A stretch of DNA of 64,000 bases, taken from contig NZ_CP063164.1 of the NCBI RefSeq assembly GCF_014931715.1, positions 1,426,001 to 1,490,000 on the forward strand, given 5' to 3'. This document shows, one piece after another, positions 8,736-17,629 of the stretch. The first letter of the stretch is position 1, and every line of letters begins with the position of its first letter. The notes beneath the pieces were generated by a model, which had not been told where the DNA came from, did no database searches, and saw only the letters and a list, made by a program, of their open reading frames with translations. Source of the DNA: Sulfurovum indicum (GTDB taxonomy: Bacteria > Campylobacterota > Campylobacteria > Campylobacterales > Sulfurovaceae). The translations under genes were made by a program, and so were the position numbers.

Positions 8736-10325
8736 TCACACCGATTGTAATGACGCTATAAAGTCTGCATTGTTCATATTCTCTTTTAAAAACCTGGTCA
8801 AGCCTTTTCGTTCACTCCCAAGATACTGTTCTATGATATTCTCAAATGTACGGTGAATATCTTTTGGCAATATTTTGATTCCGGTCTTAAGACCGAAATT
8901 TGAATTTTCTCCTTCAAGGTTCCCTCCCAAGATAATTTCAAACCCTGCAACAGTATTTCCCTCCTCATCTTTAAATTTTATACCTGACAATCCTATATCG
9001 ACAATATGCGGGTGGGCACAGGAATTTGGACAACCGTTAAGGGATATTGATACATTTTCACTAAAATCAGGAAACCTTTTTTCCAAATATGACGCCAGCT
9101 TTATTGCTTCATCTTTTGTTTCAACAAGTGCGAACTTACAGAACTTGATTCCTGTACACGACAGTGTTCTGGCCTTGAACGGACTTGGATTTACTTCAAT
9201 ATTGATATCAAGCAGATCTTTGGCCAGTTTATCCGTATTCTGTTCCGGTACATCCAAAATAATAAAATTTTGCGTATTTGTTGCTTTAATGGTCGTTGCA
9301 CGATGCTTCTCCAATATGTCAGCCAGATCAGATAGCCCATCAGCCCCAATATGCCCTCCATTGACAGCACAGCCTACATATGACTCCCCTTCTATCAGTG
9401 ATCTATGTATGCCAAAATGCTCTCTTTGTGCATAAGGCGTAGCTTTGAAAAGCGGCTTGTCTATAAACTTAAATCCCAGTTTCTCTTCCGTATATGCTTT
9501 AAACTTCTCAAGTCCCCATTCATCGATCAGATGACCTAAACGTGCTTTTTTTCTGCTCTTTCTTAATCCATGGTCTCTATAGACAGCCGTAACTGTTTTG
9601 ACGACATCAAGTACATTTTTCTCTCTTACATATCCCAAATGAAGTGCTATTTTTTTATTCGAACCCAATCCTCCGCCGACATTGACTGCGAACAATACAC
9701 CATCATCCGTATGAACTGCAGTGAACGACAGATCCTGTATCTCATGTCCCATACAATGCTTGCCGCAACCAGATATACCTATTTTATATTTTCTCGGCAG
9801 ATTGACAAAATCGGGATTACCTCTTAGGTAATTATTGATCTCATGCACCAGGAAAGTAGTATCATAGATTTCATCCTGATCTATGCCGCTCACAGGACAG
9901 GTAACAATATTTCTTGGTACATCCCCTGCTGCGAATACCGAACTCAGTCCGACACTCTTGAGTCTCTCAAAGATTTCAGGCAGATCCGCTACCTTTATAA
10001 AGTGAAACTGTATATCTTGTCTTGTTGTAAAGTCTGCCGTAGATCTTCCGAAATCGCTTGATATTTTTGAGAGACATCTTAACTGTTCTACATTGATAAC
10101 ACCTTGTTCCAGCTTTACTCTTAACATAAAATAGAGTGTAGTGTCATCTTCATCCTGTAAATTTTTATTTTGTGTGTAGAGTCCATACCATTTAAATCTG
10201 TCAATATCCTCAGGCTCAATCTCTTTATTACCTTTGGCATACTCATAAATATCAGCCAATACAGACAAACCGTCTTTTTCAACTTTAATTCTTTCTATAC
10301 GCTGCGCTGCTGTTTCTTTAGCCAT
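8736..10325 (-). CDS. sir: Ferredoxin-type assimilatory sulfite (nitrite) reductase
   Basis: 529 residues, containing two ferredoxin-like half domains and two siroheme domains as in the SiR/NirA family. The siroheme-[4Fe-4S] cysteines appear as CTGIKFC and GCPNSC near the C-terminus, with an earlier PVSGIDQDE block. Sequence alone does not separate sulfite from nitrite reductase. Its position 10 bp after cysN as last gene of the sulfate-assimilation operon favours reduction of sulfite to sulfide with six electrons from ferredoxin. Confidence 0.85.
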   Translation of the reverse strand: MAKETAAQRIERIKVEKDGLSVLADIYEYAKGNKEIEPEDIDRFKWYGLYTQNKNLQDEDDTTLYFMLRVKLEQGVINVEQLRCLSKISSDFGRSTADFTTRQDIQFHFIKVADLPEIFERLKSVGLSSVFAAGDVPRNIVTCPVSGIDQDEIYDTTFLVHEINNYLRGNPDFVNLPRKYKIGISGCGKHCMGHEIQDLSFTAVHTDDGVLFAVNVGGGLGSNKKIALHLGYVREKNVLDVVKTVTAVYRDHGLRKSRKKARLGHLIDEWGLEKFKAYTEEKLGFKFIDKPLFKATPYAQREHFGIHRSLIEGESYVGCAVNGGHIGADGLSDLADILEKHRATTIKATNTQNFIILDVPEQNTDKLAKDLLDINIEVNPSPFKARTLSCTGIKFCKFALVETKDEAIKLASYLEKRFPDFSENVSISLNGCPNSCAHPHIVDIGLSGIKFKDEEGNTVAGFEIILGGNLEGENSNFGLKTGIKILPKDIHRTFENIIEQYLGSERKGLTRFLKENMNNADFIASLQSV

Positions 10326-10334
10326 AACCTTATC

Positions 10335-11744
10335 CTATGTGATAATTTTACTTTCCCAGTGAGGAAAGTGCTTTCTTACCAGTGCATTGAACTCTATCTC
10401 AAAATCAGAATATGGTGTCTCTTTTTTACCTTGATCTTCTGATTTGTTCCGTATCATTCCTGCACCGACAGTATTGTTCGTAATTCTGTCAATAATAATA
10501 AATGACCCCATTGCCTTATTATGATCGTAAGGGTCAAATGCTATGCTTTGTTCCAGATCCAGTTTTGCTCTTGCAATTTCATTAAGCTTGAGCATATTCG
10601 TACTCGACTCTACCAGGGTGTTTACATCTGTTTTATAGTAAAAGTGATCTATCGTACCAACGGTTTGTGTTGAGGCTCTTTTGATAAAATAGCGTTTACC
10701 CTTGATAAGAGGCTCTTCACCCATCCACACAATATCTACATCCAGACTGGATGCATTGTCAGGCTGTTCATCACTTTTTACTATTACATCTCCTCTTGAT
10801 ATATCTATCTCATCATTAAGTGTGAGTGTAACAGCCTGTTGTGCCTGGGCATATTCTGGGTTTCCCTCATAAGTCACTATCTCTTTTACTGTTGAGCTTT
10901 TTCCGGAGGGCAATACTGTTACTGCATCTCCTTTTTTGATAACACCGGACGCAACCGTTCCGCAAAAACCTCTAAAATCAAGATGGGGTCTGTTGACATA
11001 CTGTACCGGCATTCTGAAATGCGTCAGATCCTGATCCTGGTCTATTTTGATAGTTTCAAGAATATACATGAGTGTCTCACCTGTATACCAGGGAGACTGC
11101 TCGCTCAGTGTCACGACATTGTCGCCATTAAGTGCAGAGATCGGTACGATCGTTATATCTTCAGTCAACCCTACCTCCTGTGCAAATGTCAAATAGTCTC
11201 TTGATATCTCATCATATCTCTGTTGTGAGAAATCTACCAGATCCATCTTGTTCACAGCAACCACGATATGTTTGATACCAAGCAGTTTGGCAATGAACGA
11301 GTGTCTTCTTGTCTGTGTCTGTACACCATATCTGGCATCAATAAGTATGATCGCCAGATCCGCAGTAGAGGCACCCGTTGCCATGTTCCTTGTATACTGT
11401 TCATGTCCAGGCGTATCCGCAATGATAAACTTTCGTTTATCAGTCGTAAAGTACCTATAGGCAACATCAATGGTAATGCCCTGTTCACGTTCACTCTGCA
11501 AGCCGTCCACAAGCAGTGAAAGATCAAATTCCCCGTCACTGCTGCCGGATTTTCTGCTCTCTTTTTTGATGCTTGCGAGTTGATCTTCAAAGATCATTTT
11601 GGAGTCATGCAGGAGTCTGCCAATAAGTGTAGACTTTCCATCATCAACTGATCCGCAGGTAATAAACCGCAATAACTGTTTGTTTTCATGCTCTTTTAAA
11701 TAGCTTTCTATATCTGTAGCTATTTTTGTTTCTTGTTCAGACAT
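10335..11744 (-). CDS. cysN: Sulfate adenylyltransferase subunit 1 (GTPase)
   Basis: 469 residues. Translation-factor GTPase motifs: P-loop [21 protein letters not shown] and NKMD. It drives ATP sulfurylase CysD by GTP hydrolysis, forming adenylylsulfate from sulfate and ATP. There is no C-terminal APS kinase, so this is CysN and not a CysNC fusion. It begins 1 bp after cysD ends. The downstream use of APS fits the APS-type CysH genes in the same operon. Confidence 0.95.
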   Translation of the reverse strand: MSEQETKIATDIESYLKEHENKQLLRFITCGSVDDGKSTLIGRLLHDSKMIFEDQLASIKKESRKSGSSDGEFDLSLLVDGLQSEREQGITIDVAYRYFTTDKRKFIIADTPGHEQYTRNMATGASTADLAIILIDARYGVQTQTRRHSFIAKLLGIKHIVVAVNKMDLVDFSQQRYDEISRDYLTFAQEVGLTEDITIVPISALNGDNVVTLSEQSPWYTGETLMYILETIKIDQDQDLTHFRMPVQYVNRPHLDFRGFCGTVASGVIKKGDAVTVLPSGKSSTVKEIVTYEGNPEYAQAQQAVTLTLNDEIDISRGDVIVKSDEQPDNASSLDVDIVWMGEEPLIKGKRYFIKRASTQTVGTIDHFYYKTDVNTLVESSTNMLKLNEIARAKLDLEQSIAFDPYDHNKAMGSFIIIDRITNNTVGAGMIRNKSEDQGKKETPYSDFEIEFNALVRKHFPHWESKIIT

Positions 11745-11745
11745 T

Positions 11746-12657
11746 TTAAAAGTACCCCTCTATTTTTTTCTTTTCCATTGAACCTGCCGAGTCATTGTCT
11801 ATGACCCTGCCCTGTCTCTCACTTGTTTTTGCAAGAAGCATCTCTTGAATGATCTCCGGCAATGTTGTTGCCGTTGACTCAACTGCACCGGTAAGAGGAT
11901 AACACCCAAGCGTTCTGAAACGTACCATCTCCTCTCTGATGACATCCCCTTTCTCTATAGGCATTCTCTCATCATCCACCATGATCTTTACACCATCCTT
12001 TTCCACTACCGGTCTTTTTGCAGCAAAGTAGAGTGGTACAATAGGTATGCTTTCAAGATAGATGTACTGCCATATATCCAGTTCTGTCCAGTTGGAAAGA
12101 GGAAACACCCTGATAGACTCACCCTTATGTACTCTTGCATTGTAAATATTCCAAAGTTCCGGTCTCTGGTTTTTGGGGTCCCATCTATGGTTTTTGTCCC
12201 TAAAAGAGAATATTCTCTCTTTCGCTCTGGACTTCTCTTCATCTCTTCTTGCACCTCCAAATACCGCATCGAACTTATACTTGTCCAGTGCCTGTTTGAG
12301 CGCCTGTGTTTTCATCACATCTGTATGTACTGCCGAACCGTGTGTAAAGGGGCCAATATTTTTTTCTATACCTTCCGGGTTTGTATAGACTAAAAGTTCA
12401 AACCCCTCTTCTTTCGCACGTTTGTCCCTGAACTCTATCATCTCTTTAAATTTCCACTTGGTATCTACATGAAGCAGAGGAAAAGGAAGTTTTGCCGGAG
12501 CAAATGCCTTAAGTGCCAAATGCAGCATAACCGCAGAGTCTTTTCCTACAGAGTACATCATCACCGGATTGTCAAACTCTGCCACCACTTCTCTCATAAT
12601 ATGTATCGACTCGGCTTCAAGCAGTTTCAAATGTGTCAATCGTTCTGTACTTATCAT
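11746..12657 (-). CDS. cysD: Sulfate adenylyltransferase subunit 2
   Basis: 303 residues of the adenine-nucleotide alpha-hydrolase fold; the PP-loop SVGKDS lies near residues 37-42 and the family block [15 protein letters not shown] near 135-150. It forms APS from sulfate and ATP with CysN. Full length, ending in the usual GYF. It follows the second cysH by 9 bp and precedes cysN by 1 bp. Confidence 0.96.
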   Translation of the reverse strand: MISTERLTHLKLLEAESIHIMREVVAEFDNPVMMYSVGKDSAVMLHLALKAFAPAKLPFPLLHVDTKWKFKEMIEFRDKRAKEEGFELLVYTNPEGIEKNIGPFTHGSAVHTDVMKTQALKQALDKYKFDAVFGGARRDEEKSRAKERIFSFRDKNHRWDPKNQRPELWNIYNARVHKGESIRVFPLSNWTELDIWQYIYLESIPIVPLYFAAKRPVVEKDGVKIMVDDERMPIEKGDVIREEMVRFRTLGCYPLTGAVESTATTLPEIIQEMLLAKTSERQGRVIDNDSAGSMEKKKIEGYF

Positions 12658-12666
12658 CTTTTTCTC

Positions 12667-13371
12667 CTAATGTTTCGTGTGCAGTCCGCACTCTTTGTGT
12701 TCAGGGCTTTCCCACCACCATCTTCCTGATCGTATATCTTCACCCTCTTCAACGGCTCTGGTACAGGGTGCGCATCCTATGCTCGGGAAACCCTGGTCAT
12801 GCAGTTTGTTATAGGGGACATTGTGTTCCTTAATATACTCCCAGACCTCTTTTTCACTCCACGCTATAAGCGGATTGACCTTGATGACTTTAAACTTCTC
12901 GTCATATTCGACCAAGGGCATCTGTTGTCTTGTAACGCTTTGTTCGCTGCGTAGACCCGTGATCCAGACATCCACATCTTTCAGTGCCCTCTTAAGGGGT
13001 TCTACCTTTCTTATGTAACAGCAGTTTTTTCGTTTCTCTATACTTTCATAATGACCATTTACACCTTGCGTTCGGTAAAGCTCCTGAACACTTGACTCTT
13101 TTGGAAAATACACAGCAATTTTGGTGTTGTATTTTAAATTTGTCGCATCCAGTACATCATAGGTTTCAGGATACAGTCTTCCGGTATCCAGAGTGAAAAT
13201 ATATGCATTGGGATCTATTTTCAAGATCATATCTGTCAGAACCTGTCCCGCCGTACCTGTACTCGAGGAGAGTCCGACTCTATTTTTATACTTTTGTAAA
13301 AGATATGTCAGAATTTCATGAGCAGAAGCATTTTGAAGTTGTCTGTTCAACTCATCTATCTCTTTTTGCAT
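12667..13371 (-). CDS. cysH: APS reductase CysH, second tandem copy
   Basis: 234 residues from the ATG at 13371, which has GGAG 7 nt upstream. A longer frame reaching 13458 is rejected because it runs back through the end of the preceding cysH. Cys pairs KNCC and CAPC are the [4Fe-4S] ligands that mark APS-reducing (not PAPS-reducing) enzymes; the catalytic Cys is in ECGLH. No cysC is present, which agrees with direct APS reduction. The P-loop region reads SSSTGTAGQ, whereas the first copy reads SSSFGAEDQ. That is a change at the substrate site, so function may be altered. The last 310 bp are almost identical to the other copy. Confidence 0.85.
   Translation of the reverse strand: MQKEIDELNRQLQNASAHEILTYLLQKYKNRVGLSSSTGTAGQVLTDMILKIDPNAYIFTLDTGRLYPETYDVLDATNLKYNTKIAVYFPKESSVQELYRTQGVNGHYESIEKRKNCCYIRKVEPLKRALKDVDVWITGLRSEQSVTRQQMPLVEYDEKFKVIKVNPLIAWSEKEVWEYIKEHNVPYNKLHDQGFPSIGCAPCTRAVEEGEDIRSGRWWWESPEHKECGLHTKH
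12681..12992 (-). repeat. Homogenised 3' segment of cysH copy 2 (partner 13387-13698)
   Basis: About 312 bp match 13387-13698 at a constant offset of 706 bp, with four mismatches by eye. The 5' parts of the two genes differ far more. This abrupt change in identity indicates recent gene conversion or partial duplication. Confidence 0.9.
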
Positions 13372-14077
13372 GCTTGTCTCCTTTGTGCAGTCCACACTCT
13401 TTGTGTTCAGGGCTTTCCCACCACCATCTTCCTGATCGTATATCTTCACCCTCTTCAACGGCTCTGGTACAGGGTGCGCATCCTATGCTCGGGAAACCCT
13501 GGTCATGCAGTTTGTTATAGGGGACATTGTGTTCCTTAATGTACTCCCAGACCTCTTTTTCACTCCACGCTATCAGCGGATTGACCTTGATGACTTTGAA
13601 CTTCTCGTCATATTCGACCAAGGGCATCTGTTGTCTTGTAACGCTTTGTTCGCTGCGTAGACCCGTGATCCAGACATCCACATCTTTCAGTGCCCTCTGC
13701 AAAGGCTCTATCTTCCTTACAAAACAACAATGTTTTCTTTTTTCAATACTTTCATAATGTCCGTTGACCCCCTGCGTTCTATAGAGTGCTTCCACATTTG
13801 AAGCTTCTGGAAAATACACAGCAATTTTGGTGTTGTATTTTAAATTGGTTGCATCCATCACATCATAGGTTTCAGGATGCAGCCGCCCGGTATCAAGCGT
13901 AAATATATGCGTATCCGCATCTATATTCAATATCAGATCTGTCAAAACCTGATCTTCTGCACCAAAACTTGATGAGAGTGATACTCTATCTTTATACTTT
14001 TCCAAAAAATACTTCAGTACCTCATGCACTGAAGCATTCTGAAGTTCTTTATTAATACCTTCTATCTGTAACTGCAT
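13352..14077 (-). CDS. cysH: APS reductase CysH, first tandem copy
   Basis: 241 residues. The substrate site SSSFGAEDQ, the iron-sulfur cysteines KHCC and CAPC, and the catalytic ECGLH are intact. It reduces adenylylsulfate to sulfite with thioredoxin-type donors. The C-terminus carries ten extra residues after ECGLH because translation runs 20 nt into the second cysH, so the two frames overlap. It lies 8 bp after the DUF2061 gene in the sulfate-assimilation operon. Confidence 0.92.
   Translation of the reverse strand: MQLQIEGINKELQNASVHEVLKYFLEKYKDRVSLSSSFGAEDQVLTDLILNIDADTHIFTLDTGRLHPETYDVMDATNLKYNTKIAVYFPEASNVEALYRTQGVNGHYESIEKRKHCCFVRKIEPLQRALKDVDVWITGLRSEQSVTRQQMPLVEYDEKFKVIKVNPLIAWSEKEVWEYIKEHNVPYNKLHDQGFPSIGCAPCTRAVEEGEDIRSGRWWWESPEHKECGLHKGDKHAKRDR
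13387..13698 (-). repeat. Homogenised 3' segment of cysH copy 1 (partner 12681-12992)
   Basis: Second half of the near-identical pair, covering the shared residues from about ALKDVDVW to ECGLH. Identity drops sharply upstream of 13698. Confidence 0.9.
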
Positions 14078-14085
14078 CTTTTCTC

Positions 14086-14316
14086 CTATATCACATAATC
14101 ATCTTTGGTCGGCTTGTATTTACCCAGGCTGATTTTGTTCCATGCTCTTTCATGGTAATAATATAAAATCATCTTGGTAACCAACTCAATTGACCCGATC
14201 GAAGCTGCCATGGTCAGATTACCGGTAACAAGGTATGAAATAACAATTGTGTCCAATGTACCCAACGCTCTCCAGGAGACCGTTTTGACAATGGATCTAT
14301 ACGCTTTCTCTTTCAA
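14086..14316 (-). CDS. DUF2061 small membrane protein
   Basis: 76 residues matching the DUF2061 pattern: RSIVKTVSWRALGTLDT, then two hydrophobic segments (about 20-38 and 42-55), then YYHERAWNKI. The function is unknown. DUF2061 genes are often found beside cysD/cysN/cysH, and here it sits 8 bp upstream of cysH on the same strand. A role in sulfate or sulfite handling at the membrane is a guess from context. Confidence 0.85.
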   Translation of the reverse strand: MKEKAYRSIVKTVSWRALGTLDTIVISYLVTGNLTMAASIGSIELVTKMILYYYHERAWNKISLGKYKPTKDDYVI

Positions 14317-14352
14317 TGTTGACCCTTACTTATTTAATCTATATTTTAAAAT

Positions 14353-14790
14353 TCACAATGAGACTATTTCAATTCCTTTTTTCCAGACAAACTCATATAG
14401 TTTGCAGCCAAAACAGATATTTCTGCAAACTTCAAAGCTTTTCCAGACCAACAATAAAAAAACAGACATATATCCCAGACCGGAATGACCATACAACTCC
14501 AGAATCAGAGAGAGACTTGTCAATAAAAGTGCCAGATGTGCTGCGAACTCCTTCTGCGAATCTTCACTACTGTTACTTTGATAATTTGATACATAACCTG
14601 CCATGAACTCCAAAGGGCTGAACAGAGGACTTATATACAACCGAACAAAAAAATGATAAGTCAATAATATCAACAGAGATATATAGCCAGACAACAGATA
14701 GGCCATGACAGTCATCACAACAAACACCGCAACAATTCGTGTATGACCTTTAGCTTCAAATCCGTATTCTCTATGTGTAATACTGTTCAT
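14353..14790 (-). CDS. DUF4395-like membrane protein
   Basis: 145 residues from the ATG at 14790 (AAGGA upstream); an ATG at 14832 gives 14 more residues but no good ribosome site. Hydrophobic segments at about 20-45, 90-110 and 115-130. The C-terminal CRNICFGCKLYEFVWK fits the DUF4395 pattern of a cysteine-containing tail. It is the first gene of the sulfate-assimilation operon, 36 bp before DUF2061. A thiol or sulfur-related membrane role is possible but unproven. Confidence 0.7.
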   Translation of the reverse strand: MNSITHREYGFEAKGHTRIVAVFVVMTVMAYLLSGYISLLILLTYHFFVRLYISPLFSPLEFMAGYVSNYQSNSSEDSQKEFAAHLALLLTSLSLILELYGHSGLGYMSVFLLLVWKSFEVCRNICFGCKLYEFVWKKGIEIVSL

Positions 14791-15390
14791 ATTAAATCCT
14801 TGAATTAAATTTAGCAGTGAATAAATAATCATTCATTATATGCCTGCTTCAATCGAATAGTAGCATGTAAATTTTTATTTGTCAAGTAAATCTATAGTTT
14901 TTATCAACATTAGATCCTGGCACACTTCTTTTTTATAGTCCATTATTCAAAAAACAGAATACTCATCCTTCTTGGGAACATTTAACAGATACACTTATGC
15001 ACAGCAGAAATATCAAATCGGGTATCAGCTCCCAGAAGGTCGCAGACAGGAGGTTGGAAAAGAGACTAACGCAGGTATGGCTTGCAGTTTTTTGTCAGTG
15101 ATCATACGAAAAACAGACAGAAGTTCAAATAGAGTTGCAGTTACTGTTGGTTCTATATGGAACATTCACGGATATGTGCCATGGCAGAAGAGTAGGTTTT
15201 AAAACAGAAAAGTGAGATAAAGCTGCCCATCGAACAGCAGCAGTATCATGACAACTATAAACAGCCACACGGTTCTGTGGACAGCCAACCGTCATCAAAG
15301 ATCTCAGGCAGACACAATACTGCCTGATATACAGTTAAACCAAAACTTTTGGAATAAGGGAATTGTTCCCAGGAGTTGTTTTGTCCGCTC
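14791..15390. other. Intergenic region between sulfate operon and sensor kinase
   Basis: Contains the promoter region of the leftward sulfate operon, including TGAAT-N8-ATTCA at 14818-14835. A 76-codon plus-strand frame (14972-15202) lacks a ribosome site and resembles nothing, so it is not called. Minus-strand frames are interrupted. Nothing else is recognised. Confidence 0.5.
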
Positions 15391-16719
15391 TCAGAGAACA
15401 ATATGGACTGTTGTACCCTCATTTAATACAGAAGCGATATGCATTTCTCCGTTATGCAGTTCAACACTCTTCTTGACAAGAGAAAGCCCCAGTCCAAATC
15501 CTTTGATCTTTTTGTTTCTTGAACTGTCGACCCTGTAGAACCTGTCGGTTACTTTTGACACTTTTTCTTTGGAAATTCCTATGCCTTCATCCTTAATGAT
15601 GAAATGTATCCTGTTGTCTTTCCTGTAAAGTGAGATCGAAACACTCTTTCGGTTTGGTGTATATTTCAGTGCATTGTCTATAAGGTTTGTGAAAATGATC
15701 GATAAAAGTATGGAACTTGCTTCTGTTGCAACCGGTTCAAGTATTTGTATGTTGAGTTCCAACTCTTTTGCTTTAAGTAGGGCATCATACTTTTCCAGTA
15801 CGTTCAATACCATAGCATCAAGATGGCACAGTTCAAATGTCTGATCAATGTTCTCTTTCGTGTATTTGGTAAGCAGCAGTAAATTCTCTACAATATGCTC
15901 TATCTGCTCTGCCTCATATGCTATGCTCTGTAGACTCTGAATATATTCATCAGGCTCACGCAGTTTACGAAGGGTTATCTCTATTTCCCCTTTGATCGCG
16001 GTCAGCGGTGTTCTCAGTTCATGTGAAACATCACTGTTGAAACGGTTTAGGTTTTCAACTCCCTCTTTCAATCTGACGATCATCTCATTAAATGCTTCAA
16101 CCAGTGCTTTGATCTCATCTTCTTTGTCAGGAAGGGCAATGGTTCCGGAAAAATTGTTGACACTGATCTCATTTGCTGTTTTGGTAATATGTCTGAGAGG
16201 CACCAGGATCTTGTCGATCAATTTACTTCCCAAAAACAGAAGTATTAAAAGAAGTACAGGTATCAGTGCAAGTAGCGTATCTATAATATCTTCGATCGTA
16301 TTATTGATCTCATGGGTTGTTACGATCAATTTGCCAATAAAAGGTTTTGACAGTGTTAAGACATAGACTCCTTTGAGATATTTCTCAGATTTAAGCATCA
16401 CAAACCGATCAGTGTAATCCAGATAGAATTCAGGGTTTTTCAGATGAAAGTTTCTACTTTTCCCAATCAGTTTACCTTCTCTGAATACCGCTGCTTCATA
16501 ACCCTGCATCAACTCTTTCTGTAAGAGATGATCTATGGACTCTCCTGCTGTCAGTTTATCTTCTGCTTGAATGGCCTGCTTGTAAAGTTGATTCTGTATT
16601 TTTAATGTAATGCTCTGTTCAACAACATAATAAAAAGAAAAACTGAACAGTATTAACAATACAGCACTCACACCACCAAACCAAAACAACACCCTTCTCT
16701 TTAAGCTATTGGCTTTCAA
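15391..16719 (-). CDS. Membrane sensor histidine kinase (CusS-like)
   Basis: 442 residues: TM1 about 10-32, periplasmic sensor of about 115 residues, TM2 about 148-170, HAMP, HisKA with VSHELRTPLTAIKGE (phospho-His near 240), then HATPase_c with a FTNLIDNALKYTP N-box and a GFGLGLSLVKK G-box. It overlaps the response regulator by 14 nt. Architecture and partner resemble the heavy-metal/CusS group, but the short periplasmic region gives no ligand. No efflux genes adjoin it. Confidence 0.9.
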   Translation of the reverse strand: MKANSLKRRVLFWFGGVSAVLLILFSFSFYYVVEQSITLKIQNQLYKQAIQAEDKLTAGESIDHLLQKELMQGYEAAVFREGKLIGKSRNFHLKNPEFYLDYTDRFVMLKSEKYLKGVYVLTLSKPFIGKLIVTTHEINNTIEDIIDTLLALIPVLLLILLFLGSKLIDKILVPLRHITKTANEISVNNFSGTIALPDKEDEIKALVEAFNEMIVRLKEGVENLNRFNSDVSHELRTPLTAIKGEIEITLRKLREPDEYIQSLQSIAYEAEQIEHIVENLLLLTKYTKENIDQTFELCHLDAMVLNVLEKYDALLKAKELELNIQILEPVATEASSILLSIIFTNLIDNALKYTPNRKSVSISLYRKDNRIHFIIKDEGIGISKEKVSKVTDRFYRVDSSRNKKIKGFGLGLSLVKKSVELHNGEMHIASVLNEGTTVHIVL

Positions 16720-17365
16720 TTTTATATCCCAACCCCCTGAAACTTTTGATCAGGTGCTTCCCTATTTTTTTTCTCAAGTGATAAACCGTTACCTGTATGA
16801 CATTGCTGTTGATGACTGTATCACTGCTCCAAAGCTGCTCTTCAATCATGGCATTGGTTACCATATTGTTCTTATGTTTGACAAGAAAAAGCAAGAGCTC
16901 AAACTCTTTTTGACTCAAAGTAATTGTTTCACCCTCTTTGTAAACGGTTTTTGCATCAAGATCAAGTGTTATATCCTGGATACTAATGGTATTACTGCCC
17001 TCCATAGCACTTCTTCTATACAATGCACCTACTCTTGCCAGCAGTTCTTCATAGGCAAAAGGTTTCACCAGATAATCATCTGCACCTGCTGTCAGAACTG
17101 CTACCTTCTCTTCTGTTTCACCCTTTGCAGTAAGCATAATAACCGGTGTTTTTATCTGCTTATTTCGTAAGCTATGCAAGATTTCAAGCCCATTTTTACC
17201 AGGCAGCATCCAGTCAAGTATAATGATGTCATAACGATTCGTACTCGACATATACTCACCCTCTTCACCATCCATACTGCTCTCCACAAGATGCCCGTCC
17301 TCACGAAATCCTCTTGTCAAAAAAGAAAGAATATGCTCCTCATCTTCTACGATCAATATCTTCAT
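16706..17365 (-). CDS. OmpR-family response regulator
   Basis: 219 residues. Receiver domain with acidic pair ED at 7-8, phospho-acceptor in IIILDWMLPG (Asp about 52) and Lys about 102 in YLVKPF. C-terminal winged helix with LSQKEFELLLFLVKHKNNMVT and the wing FRGLGYKIE. It transcribes upstream of, and overlaps, its kinase. The target genes are not evident nearby. Confidence 0.93.
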   Translation of the reverse strand: MKILIVEDEEHILSFLTRGFREDGHLVESSMDGEEGEYMSSTNRYDIIILDWMLPGKNGLEILHSLRNKQIKTPVIMLTAKGETEEKVAVLTAGADDYLVKPFAYEELLARVGALYRRSAMEGSNTISIQDITLDLDAKTVYKEGETITLSQKEFELLLFLVKHKNNMVTNAMIEEQLWSSDTVINSNVIQVTVYHLRKKIGKHLIKSFRGLGYKIESQ

Positions 17366-17629
17366 TTATTTTACTGTGGCCTCTATCTTATTTTCTTAAT
17401 TATAACCATAAAAACATTACTATCATTTGTTTGCTGACCTGCTCTCAGAAACTTACCCCAAAGCCAGACTCAAACTATCAAATCACTACTACAAAAGGGC
17501 AAGATTAGAAATTGTTCAGCAAAGAACAGACCGTAAAGATTCTGCAAATGAATACTTTATTTTAATAAAAAAAGAGATGAGATGCCCCTGCTGTCTATCA
17601 TTTAGAGAATATCTCTATCAGAACAATAG

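Noticed and set aside
8491-14839. CATTCATTAT-containing dyads at both ends of the sulfate operon
   Set aside because: Arm spacing differs (N4 versus N8) and one lies downstream of the operon, so a shared operator is not supported.
14972-15202. 76-codon plus-strand frame
   Set aside because: No ribosome site, no similarity, no partner gene.
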